9,535 bases of DNA, taken from an uncultured Clostridia bacterium. GTDB taxonomy: Bacteria > Bacillota > Clostridia > TANB77 > CAG-508. The first letter of the stretch is position 1. Each line of letters begins with the position of its first letter. Positions 1 to 7,100 of this stretch are shown in pieces. The position numbers and the translations under genes are program-made. The notes beneath the pieces were generated by a model. It did not search any database, was not told the origin of the DNA, and was given only the letters and a program-made list of their open reading frames with translations. The DNA is taken from NCBI GenBank assembly GCA_947623615.1, contig CANQHH010000038.1:1-9535 (forward strand), given 5' to 3'.

Positions 1-47
1 TATCGCAATATAAAAAGTTCTGTAATCAGATTTATGTGCTTAAGCAC
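1..47 (-). CDS. Possible start of a further minus-strand gene (partial, cut by the window edge)
   Basis: A GTG at 45-47 opens a frame of 15 codons without a stop up to base 1, reading V/M-L-K-H-I-N-L-I-T-E-L-F-I-L-R. It is preceded at 9 nt by the Shine-Dalgarno-like AAGGTG (57-62) and, further up, by a convincing promoter (82-110). The three signals sit at normal distances from each other, which is the main reason to propose a gene. The ATG at 50-52 is followed at once by TAG and is not a usable start. The peptide is too short to assign a family. A start such as this is seen in some polysaccharide ABC-transporter permeases, but that is only a guess. The start codon overlaps a 12-bp palindrome. 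Confidence 0.35.
   Translation of the reverse strand, partial: MLKHINLITELFILR
36..47. promoter_or_regulatory. 12-bp perfect palindrome GTGCTTAAGCAC
   Basis: The sequence GTGCTTAAGCAC is its own reverse complement, with no spacer. It lies about 28 nt downstream of the expected transcription start of the minus-strand promoter at 82-110 and contains the proposed GTG start codon at its upstream end. It could be an operator or a chance palindrome inside coding sequence. It has no T-run and is not a terminator. Confidence 0.2.
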
Positions 48-81
48 TACATGTGTCACCTTTTTAATTTTCACAACTAAT

Positions 82-110
82 ATCTTAGCAAATTTTTTTT
101 ATTTTGTCAA
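82..110 (-). promoter_or_regulatory. Sigma-A-type promoter pointing left out of the window
   Basis: Read on the minus strand there is a perfect -35 TTGACA (105-110), a 17-nt spacer (88-104) that is almost entirely A/T, and a -10 TAAGAT (82-87, four of six consensus positions). Transcription would begin near base 75, leading into the ribosome binding site at 57-62 and the GTG at 45-47. It lies only about 17 nt downstream of the stop of the DHHW gene, with no terminator between, so the next gene may be served both by readthrough and by this promoter. Confidence 0.5.
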
Positions 111-126
111 AGCTAAATCTCAAAAA

Positions 127-1245
127 TTATTTTAAAGTTGAACTTTCATTAATAACCAAAGTGCTATATTCGAATAATATATCCTGATTTTTATTAAATT
201 TTATATACTGACCTATTAAATCAGTCGAAATATATCTAGTATCTACTAATGTTATTTTACTATATGCTTCTATAAGAAGCGGAGCAAGACTACTTCCAAA
301 CGAATCTCTAAACATTACTAATTCTTTACCATCTGTTGCCATTTCATTTCTAATTTCTATTATAGGAGTAGCCCCAGATAAAAACAAATCATATTTATCC
401 AACGAAGTATCTGCTAATGATATATCATATACTTTTGCAACTTCATTTTTCTCATAATTATATGTTTTAGCATTCTCTATAATATCATTTGTTAAATAAT
501 CTATATTATCAGGAGCAATATTTTTTCCTAGCTGTCCATAATATGTCCCATAAAAATTTTTATACGTTTTTTTAACAAATTTAGTTTTTATTCTATCCTC
601 TATATCTAAAGCAGTAATAATCTTATCTAATGTACCAGAACTTACTATTTTGTCTTGTCTCCAATGTACATCAGTATTATAATAGCTATCTATATTTTCT
701 AGTCCCTCCAAAATATCTATATATCTAATATTAGAATTAATATTATCATTCATAATCTTTTCAAGTTTTCCATAGTCAATCTTTAAATAAAAAGAATTGT
801 CGTCCAAATAAAAACTTTTATCTGGTACTATCATATAATATATATTGTTATTTTCAGTCAAATATTTATCATATATATTATTAATTTTTGATGAAACATT
901 TAACACAGATTTTTCATTTAAAGGATATATAGATTTATATATAACATTATCTAAAGCAAATAAACCATTATTATCTTTTTGTTTTAGTACATCAAGCTTT
1001 ACAAATGTTTTTATACTTCTTATACCATCTCTAAAAGGCATCTGATCCATTGCATAACTCTCAAATTTATCACTAAATTTTCCATCTAATACATTTGCTA
1101 CTGATATATTAGGAAATTTCTGCAAACTTCGTCTTTCAGAGATAGATATATCTTTATCTTTTACAATTAAATTAAGTAATAATAATGATGTTAAAGTAAA
1201 TACGAAAATTAATGTTACAACTATGTTTTTTGTTTTTTCACTCAT
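127..1245 (-). CDS. DHHW/AlgJ-AlgX-like membrane-anchored protein, partner of the MBOAT O-acyltransferase
   Basis: A 372-residue protein with one N-terminal membrane helix (about 9-28) and an extracellular domain. The region at 37-72 (S-E-R-R-S-L-Q-K-F-P, then G-K-F, F-E-S-Y and P-F-R-D) is typical of the DHHW family in Firmicutes, related to AlgJ and AlgX. The family signature is present as T-D-V-H-W (191-195), giving Asp192 and His194. A serine in the block M-F-R-D-S-F-G-S-S (Ser315) could complete an SGNH-type Ser-His-Asp set. In characterised relatives such a protein acts outside the membrane and helps move acetyl groups from the MBOAT protein onto a polysaccharide. The start ATG lies 7 nt after an AGGAG (1253-1257) that overlaps the TAG stop of the MBOAT gene, so the two are very likely translated as a coupled pair. 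The acceptor polymer cannot be read from the sequence. No terminator is seen after the stop. Confidence 0.88.
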   Translation of the reverse strand: MSEKTKNIVVTLIFVFTLTSLLLLNLIVKDKDISISERRSLQKFPNISVANVLDGKFSDKFESYAMDQMPFRDGIRSIKTFVKLDVLKQKDNNGLFALDNVIYKSIYPLNEKSVLNVSSKINNIYDKYLTENNNIYYMIVPDKSFYLDDNSFYLKIDYGKLEKIMNDNINSNIRYIDILEGLENIDSYYNTDVHWRQDKIVSSGTLDKIITALDIEDRIKTKFVKKTYKNFYGTYYGQLGKNIAPDNIDYLTNDIIENAKTYNYEKNEVAKVYDISLADTSLDKYDLFLSGATPIIEIRNEMATDGKELVMFRDSFGSSLAPLLIEAYSKITLVDTRYISTDLIGQYIKFNKNQDILFEYSTLVINESSTLK

Positions 1246-1254
1246 TTCTAGCTC

Positions 1255-2646
1255 CTAAAATCTAAAATACAAGAATGGATTAAATGATCCATCAACTAAA
1301 TAACTTATACATACAACTAGTAATATACATAATGTTATTGGTTCCAATATATTAATAAGTTTTGGCAATCTATCCTTCAATTTTAATACTATAATTTTTA
1401 TTAGAGGAGTAGAACCAATAAATGCAATTATAAATATAAAAGCATAATTTAATAAAGTATATATACTTTCAGCAGAATATAGTGGTGCTCCATTAAGTCC
1501 TACAAGTCCTGTTATATTATCAAATATTTCAGATAAACTATTACCATTAAATATCACAAAACCTATCATAACAACTAATAGTAAATATATTCTTGATAAA
1601 ACACTCGGTATCTTCTCAATAACTTTTAAAAATCCTAATTTTTCTATAATAAGTAAAACTCCATAAAGTAAACCCCATGTTATAAAATTCCAAGCAGCTC
1701 CATGCCATAATCCTGTAAGTAACCATACAATTAATATATTTCTTAACCATTTTAATTTACCAACTCTCTTCCCTCCAAGTGGTATATATACGTAATCTCT
1801 AAACCAATTACTAAGTGTCATGTGCCATCTTCTCCAAAAATCTGTTACACTTTTTGCAATATATGGATAGTTGAAGTTTTCTGGAAAATTAAAGCCCAAC
1901 ATTTTTCCTAGTCCTATAGCCATATCAGAATATCCACTAAAATCAAAATATATTTGAATTGTAACAGAGATTGCATATATCCAGTAAAATATTATACTCT
2001 TTTCATTACTTAGATTAAAGACATTTATACAATCTGCCATAACATTTGCAATAAGAACCTTCTTAGATAAACCTATTACAAAGCGTCTTACACCATTTGA
2101 AAAGTTTGAAAAATTACATTTTCTCTCATCTAGTTCCTTTTGAATATTTGTATACCTCACAATAGGTCCTGCAATAAGCTGTGGGAATAGCGATACATAT
2201 GTTGCAAGTTTTAAAAAGTTCTTTTGTGCCTTTACTTCTCCCCTATACACATCTATAATGTAACTTAACATTTGAAATGTATAAAAAGAAATGCCTATTG
2301 GTAGTGCTAAATTTAATAAATTTATATTAAGATGCAATAAATTGTTAATATTTTGTAATATAAAATCTGTATATTTAAAGAAAACTAGAAAAGCTAGACT
2401 AATACCTATAGCAGACACAAGATATTTCTTCTTGTGTTTTTCAGATTTTTCTATTAGCAACCCATGTATATAGGTAGAAGCTATTGATATTAACATAAGA
2501 ATTGCATATTTAGGTTCTCCATAAAAATAAAATAACATAGAACTCAAAAATAGTACTAAGTTTTTAGCTTTTTTTGGAACAATATAGTAAATTCCTAAAA
2601 CAATTGGTAAAAAATATATTAAAAATGTTAAACTTGAAAAAACCAT
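1255..2646 (-). CDS. MBOAT family membrane O-acyltransferase (AlgI/DltB-like)
   Basis: A 463-residue polytopic membrane protein of normal length for AlgI-like enzymes. Recognisable blocks in order are F-P-Q-L-I-A-G-P-I (154-162), Y-F-D-F-S-G-Y-S-D-M-A-I-G (233-245), D-F-W-R-R-W-H-M-T-L-S with W-F-R-D-Y-V-Y-I-P-L-G-G (269-292), and T-G-L-W-H-G-A-A-W-N (311-320). His315 is the invariant MBOAT histidine and His275 the second conserved one. The C-terminal end N-P-F-L-Y-F-R-F is also typical of the family. The enzyme would carry an acyl group, usually acetyl, from the cytoplasmic donor across the membrane to an extracellular partner, here the DHHW protein encoded 9 nt downstream. The start is fixed by AGGAGG at 2652-2657. 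A dedicated extended -10 promoter lies upstream. DltB itself is unlikely because no dltA, dltC or dltD genes are adjacent. Target candidates are peptidoglycan, a secondary wall polymer or an exopolysaccharide. Confidence 0.93.
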   Translation of the reverse strand: MVFSSLTFLIYFLPIVLGIYYIVPKKAKNLVLFLSSMLFYFYGEPKYAILMLISIASTYIHGLLIEKSEKHKKKYLVSAIGISLAFLVFFKYTDFILQNINNLLHLNINLLNLALPIGISFYTFQMLSYIIDVYRGEVKAQKNFLKLATYVSLFPQLIAGPIVRYTNIQKELDERKCNFSNFSNGVRRFVIGLSKKVLIANVMADCINVFNLSNEKSIIFYWIYAISVTIQIYFDFSGYSDMAIGLGKMLGFNFPENFNYPYIAKSVTDFWRRWHMTLSNWFRDYVYIPLGGKRVGKLKWLRNILIVWLLTGLWHGAAWNFITWGLLYGVLLIIEKLGFLKVIEKIPSVLSRIYLLLVVMIGFVIFNGNSLSEIFDNITGLVGLNGAPLYSAESIYTLLNYAFIFIIAFIGSTPLIKIIVLKLKDRLPKLINILEPITLCILLVVCISYLVDGSFNPFLYFRF

Positions 2647-2672
2647 ACATGCCTCCTAATTTTTACATAGCT

Positions 2673-2701
2673 ATTATATCATTAATATATTATTTTTTTA
2701 A
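2673..2701 (-). promoter_or_regulatory. Extended -10 promoter of the MBOAT-DHHW operon
   Basis: Minus-strand reading gives a perfect -10 TATAAT (2673-2678) preceded by TG one base upstream (TGATATAAT, an extended -10). After a 17-nt spacer comes a weak -35 TTAAAA (2696-2701). It lies between the terminator of the upstream gene and the MBOAT ribosome binding site, leaving a leader of about 20 nt. Confidence 0.6.
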
Positions 2702-2708
2702 TAATACC

Positions 2709-2752
2709 AAAAAATGCACCTTAAAATCAAATGATCTTAAGATACATTTTTA
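2709..2752 (-). terminator. Intrinsic terminator after the DUF4358-like gene
   Basis: A 15-bp stem is formed by arms 2737-2751 and 2710-2724 around a 12-nt loop, beginning 6 nt after the stop codon. In minus-strand RNA the two imperfect positions become G-U pairs. In plus-strand RNA they would be A-C mismatches, so the stem favours the minus transcript. The stem runs into six U residues (2709-2714). It is A/U rich, but there is no gene on the other side that would need it in the plus orientation. Confidence 0.6.
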
Positions 2753-2757
2753 AACTA

Positions 2758-3249
2758 CTATAAGTTTTTGAAATTATTTTCGATAATATCTGTATTGTTA
2801 TCTGTCATTATTAAAAGAATTACATTGCCCCTATTTAATACTCTAACATTTTCATCTTCTACTCCAACACATATCCATTTTCTAGGATTTACATTTTCCT
2901 TAATTTTTTGCATTGTCTCCTCTGTATTTGCTCCATCATTTAATCTTACTAAAACAATAGAGTGAGCAATTGAACTCATCATAGGCTCAGATACAACAGC
3001 TTCAGCAAAATCAATATCTGATGTTCCCAAATAATACTCAACATTTTCAGTCATTGGAAAAGTTGTAAGTGATGATGGTAATTCATTTTCTGGAATACCC
3101 TCATATAATTTACTCATAATATCTTCTAGATTTCCTTCAATATTTCCATTGGTTTGAGAATTTTTTGGCAACAGAAATATTACACCTAATACAACTAAAA
3201 TTGCAACTGTTATAACAATAGCAATAATTCCTATAGTTTTTTTATTCAT
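2758..3249 (-). CDS. Small membrane-anchored protein, probable DUF4358 family
   Basis: A 163-residue protein with an N-terminal membrane helix (about 6-27) and a roughly 130-residue domain on the outer side. The domain has a short acidic helix (I-M-S-K-L-Y-E-G, 44-51), then the block A-V-V-S-E-P-M-M-S-S-I-A-H-S-I-V-L-V-R (84-102), a helix, and a two-strand end with W-I-C-V-G-V-E and V-I-L-L-I-M-T. The E-P-M-M-S-S-I-A-H-S block is what I associate with DUF4358 proteins of Clostridia, a family with no established function. This assignment is from memory and not searched. There is no lipobox cysteine, so it is a membrane protein and not a lipoprotein. The start is supported by an AGGGGGG ribosome binding site 5 to 6 nt upstream. 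It has its own promoter and terminator, so it is probably monocistronic between the sortase and the acylation operon. Confidence 0.7.
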   Translation of the reverse strand: MNKKTIGIIAIVITVAILVVLGVIFLLPKNSQTNGNIEGNLEDIMSKLYEGIPENELPSSLTTFPMTENVEYYLGTSDIDFAEAVVSEPMMSSIAHSIVLVRLNDGANTEETMQKIKENVNPRKWICVGVEDENVRVLNRGNVILLIMTDNNTDIIENNFKNL

Positions 3250-3268
3250 AAGTATCCCCCCTATTGGT

Positions 3269-3297
3269 ATTTTACCTCAACAAATATATAATGTAAA
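3269..3297 (-). promoter_or_regulatory. Sigma-A promoter of the DUF4358-like gene
   Basis: Minus-strand -35 TTTACA (3292-3297, five of six) and -10 TAAAAT (3269-3274, five of six) are separated by exactly 17 nt. The predicted start near 3262 leaves a very short leader of about 13 nt that is mostly the G-rich ribosome binding site (3256-3262). No operator is evident. Confidence 0.6.
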
Positions 3298-3313
3298 CAA
3301 TTTATAAAATTTT

Positions 3314-4048
3314 TTACTCCTCTATTGCATGAACAATAACTCTATTATTACTGTTTGAACACGTTATAAGTGTAATAATCTTCTTTGAATAATCTATTTT
3401 TTGCTCAAAATTTATTTTACTTTTTACAATTGCTTCATCTATATAATTCTTTTTATCCAATTCAGAAAAGTTATTTTGTATAATTTCTATGTTTGGAGAT
3501 TCAATATAACAAGAAAATACTTTATAAATATTATTTTTTTCTTCTGTATATATTTCAACATCAATGTTCTTTCCCAATTCTTCATTATAGATTTTTCTAA
3601 GATGTGCAAACATTTTTTGGTTTTTCATATTATGTCCATAAATCACCGTATTTTCATCATTAAAATTTTTGTCTGCATTGCTATATACAAATATACTCCC
3701 CGAAAAATCATAAGACCCATATATATCTTTTTTTAAATAGTATTCATTCGTCTTTCCTTGTAAAATAGGATAATTAATATATGTATCATCTATTTTTATC
3801 CAGCCTATTATATCTGGATTTATCTTTTTTAACTTTTCAAAATCAACTGAAATGCTTCCCTTTTTTTCTCCTTTTATTTCATTATCTTTTGTTATTACAA
3901 CATCTTTATATAATCCATCTTCCATTTTTCTTAAATTTATATCAGATTTAAACCACATAAAAACATTATAACTAGAATAAATAAATAAGATAATGAATAT
4001 CAAAAGAAGAATATTGCTCTTTTTTGACTTTTTCTTTCTCTTTTTCAT
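3314..4048 (-). CDS. Class B sortase
   Basis: A 244-residue transpeptidase with a very basic N-terminal tail (M-K-K-R-K-K-K-S-K-K), a membrane helix (about 12-28), and an extracellular sortase domain. Catalytic residues are all visible: His139 in V-I-Y-G-H-N-M, Cys230 in T-L-I-T-C, and Arg236 in N-N-R-V-I-V-H-A. Class B is indicated by N-P-D-I-I-G-W-I (77-84), Y-P-I-L-Q-G (93-98), G-S-I-F (117-120), and a helical insertion before the cysteine block (about 195-212). The enzyme cleaves a sorting signal after its Thr and joins the substrate to the cell wall or to another protein. The gene starts 64 nt after the giant LPKTS protein gene on the same strand, so that protein is the natural substrate. 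AAAGGAG at 4059-4065 sets the start, 10 nt before ATG. A stem-loop precedes it and may lower its expression relative to the substrate. Confidence 0.93.
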   Translation of the reverse strand: MKKRKKKSKKSNILLLIFIILFIYSSYNVFMWFKSDINLRKMEDGLYKDVVITKDNEIKGEKKGSISVDFEKLKKINPDIIGWIKIDDTYINYPILQGKTNEYYLKKDIYGSYDFSGSIFVYSNADKNFNDENTVIYGHNMKNQKMFAHLRKIYNEELGKNIDVEIYTEEKNNIYKVFSCYIESPNIEIIQNNFSELDKKNYIDEAIVKSKINFEQKIDYSKKIITLITCSNSNNRVIVHAIEE

Positions 4049-4072
4049 AAATAAATCGCTCCTTTAAAGAAT

Positions 4073-4102
4073 TAGGAAATTAGAATAAACTCTAATTTCC
4101 TA
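4073..4102 (-). terminator. Stem-loop between the surface protein and sortase genes (weak terminator or attenuator)
   Basis: Arms 4073-4084 and 4091-4102 form a perfect 12-bp stem with a 6-nt loop, beginning 10 nt after the stop of the giant gene. In the minus transcript it is followed by AAUUCUUU, a poor U-tract. It may therefore terminate only part of the transcripts, or stabilise the 3' end of the upstream message. It sits just before the sortase ribosome binding site (4059-4065). Confidence 0.5.
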
Positions 4103-4112
4103 TAATACAATA

Positions 4113-7100
4113 TTATTTTTTATGTTTTCTATTTTTTGTCTTATCATAAATAATGCACACTATTCCTATAAAAGAAACAATCATCATTACTACAAACATA
4201 TTCAAGTTTATGTCAGAAGTTTTTGGTAATTCATCTGAAGAAACTTCTGTTTCATCATTTTGTGAACCGCTAGAATTGTTATCACTTGATGTATTTGATC
4301 CATTTGTCTTATCTCCTCCGCTTAGAGTATCGCCTTTGTTTGAGGTATCTCCTACACTTGTCTTATCTCCTTCGCTTGAAGAATCGCCTTTATTTGATGT
4401 ACTTCCACCATTTGTTTTATCACCACTGTTTGAAGTACTTCCTCCACTTGGTTTATCTCCACCACTTGGAGTATCTTCGCCTGGATTTTCTGATGTGCCA
4501 TTAATATATTTTTGATATTCTTCTTCAATTGTTGGATAATTAGCTCCATTTACAACTTTAGCTTTAGATTCATCATCTTCTGGAATTATAACCACAAGAT
4601 TTTCTGCTTGTATTTCTTTTCCATCTTCTTTAAATAGAACTTTTCCATTTTTAATTTCAAACTCATATTCTACAACAGGAGTATTCTCACTTTTTAATTT
4701 TGAATTTACTTTTTTATAAGCTCTAAGTATATATAATCCATCTTCAAGATTTTTAAAGTCAATTTTACCATTTTCAGTACCTTCATAAATGTTTATTTCG
4801 TAATCTGAATTAGCATTTAATTTTTTATCAAGTCTAAACGTCATTCCAGATACAAAATTCTCCTTCTCGTTTATTACATATACTGTTAAGTCTGTTCTCA
4901 TCATAGGCTCAACATTAACTGTTATACTAGCTGACTTATCTCCTGCTTTAACTGTTATAATCGCAGTTCCTTCTTTAACTCCTAAGATTTTTCCACCAGA
5001 AGTTACAGAAACAATGCTACTATCTGAGCTTTCCCATATTACAGTTTTATCTGTTGCATCATCAGGTGTAACAATAGCATGTAATTGCTTTTCTTCTAGC
5101 TCTTTTATGGTTATATCATCTTCACCAACAATTTCTACTTTTTCTACTTCTATTTTTGATTTTGGTAAAACTTCAATTTCTATTTCTGCAGTATGACCTT
5201 CACAATCTTCTTCTTGGCATTTAACTGTTACAGTAACTGTTGCCGTTCCTTCTTTTTTAGTAGTAATATAACCTGCATCACTTACTTCTAGTATTTTACT
5301 ATCATCTACTTCCCATTTAGTTTCTTTTATTGTTGCATCTGCAGGTGTAATATTAACTGTAAGTTCTAATCCTTTACCAAGCTCTACTTTTCCTTCTTTA
5401 TTTTCTTCTGGTAATACTATCTCAACATTTTCTACCTTTTTAACTGTATCTACTACATGCACATTATACATCTTTGAAACTGATTCATTATCAACAGATT
5501 TTACAGTAACCCTACATGTTCTTTCTCCATCATCAGGTTTATTATTAGATACAGCTGTAATTGTACCATCTACAACAGTTGCAACTGTCATATCACTTGA
5601 CTCCCATTTAACTTCTTTATTTGTTGCATTTTCTGGAAGCACAGTAACTTCTATTTTCATACTATGATTTCCTGCACTACCTTCCTCAGGTTCTACTAAA
5701 TAAATATCGTTACCATTAAAATCATCTTTTATTTCTGTTACATCAGTCTTTACAACTTTTACTGTAATCTCATCTGATTCTTCTCCAACTGTTGCTCTAA
5801 CTTTTACACCTGTTTCATCAGTGATTTTTTTAGCTGTAATTTTTCCTTCACTGTTTATATCTATATAATTATTATCATTTCCTATTGCTTCCCATTTCAC
5901 ATTAGTTTCTGTAGTATATGATGGCTCTAATTCCGCATGTAATGATATTTCTTCTCCAACCTCTAATGTTGCCACTTTTTCTTGTAGTTTTTCAGATGAA
6001 GATTTTATTGTAACTTTTGTTACTGGAACTTCACTCGAAATTTCAGAAAGTTGGATTTTTACTTTATTATCTCCATCCTCTTCAAACTCTCCATCTGAAA
6101 TCCTTACATTATTTAAACTTGCACTAATTTCTTTTTTTCCTGCAGATTCCATTATTTCAAATATTACTTTAATTACCTCTTCATCTGCATTTGACTTTTC
6201 TTTTCTTAATGCAATAAATTTATCTCCATCAGTTTTTATTTCCCAATATGAGTTTTCTGATTTTATTTCTTTTAGTTCTAAATTTTCATAAGAAAGCTCT
6301 CCTCCTATTGCATTAATTTCTTTATTTAAACCAGTCGTTGATATTAATGCTGTAATCTCATTGTCTGAACTAGCATCTGCTCCTATAGTTCTAGATTTTA
6401 ACCTGATTGATTTTACTTCATCTTTCTTTATATAACTATACATTTTTGCAACATCTTGTAATGTTATTTTTTTGTTTCCATCACAATCTCCTGCTTCAAG
6501 ATAAATGCCTGTTAATTCTTCTTTGTCAAAATAGTCATCACACAACATATTTAAGTCAACTTCTGTGCAATGTCCATCGCCATCAACATCACCATTAACA
6601 ATAACTGTATATTCACTTCCATTAGCTGTTACCTTGTCTCCTGTTTTTATAATAGTATCATCTTCTTCAATAACCTCACCGTCTTTATCAAAAACATTTT
6701 TTGTATATTTTGATGTTAACTTTTCATTAAATGTTTTTAATGTTGTTTCTGGCTCCACTTTTTTAATTTTTTTATCTTTTACTTCATAATCATCAGATTC
6801 TAAAATTTGTTCAATCCAATTAACCTCTGCAACAGTTTCACCTATATTACCTGCTTCATCTTTATATACAAATTTGAATGTACCATTTTCTGTAAATGTA
6901 ACCTTTTTTGAACCTGCTTTATATTTAACTGCTTGATTATTTTCTTCATTTTCATTAGTTATTATAACTCCCTCTTCTTCTTTAATTTCCTCACCATCTT
7001 CACTTGTAATAGGAAATGATATGGTTGCTGTTACTTCTTCATCAGTAGGACTTGTTGTACTATATGTTACTAAACCATTTGGTGCCTCATTATCAATATT

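Noticed and set aside
86..115. Hairpin TTAGC/GCTAA as terminator of the DHHW gene
   Set aside because: The stem has only 5 bp around a 20-nt loop, and the same bases form a better-supported minus-strand promoter.
1255..2646. MBOAT gene as dltB of a D-alanylation operon
   Set aside because: The partner gene is a DHHW protein and not dltD, and no dltA or dltC gene is adjacent.
3401..3736. Plus-strand open frame of 111 codons inside the sortase gene
   Set aside because: It is antisense to a complete sortase with all catalytic residues, and its Phe/Ile-rich product is what A+T-rich antisense sequence gives.
4075..4112. Sigma-A-like promoter TTGTAT-17-TATTCT before the sortase gene
   Set aside because: Both boxes match only four of six positions and they overlap the 12-bp stem-loop, so this is not better than chance in such A+T-rich sequence.
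4153..4515. Plus-strand open frame of 120 codons, and overlapping ones at 4286-4504 and 4352-4549
   Set aside because: They lie over the 18-bp repeat. A repeat whose length is a multiple of three keeps several frames open. Their products are repeats of Leu, Pro and Ser with no ribosome binding site, and the minus-strand LPKTS frame explains the region.
4581..4898. Giant protein as a pilus backbone
   Set aside because: A CnaB-like domain and a class B sortase suggest it, but no YPK pilin motif is seen (only Y-P-T at 1617-1619), there are no minor pilin genes nearby, and the long mosaic architecture is unlike a pilin.
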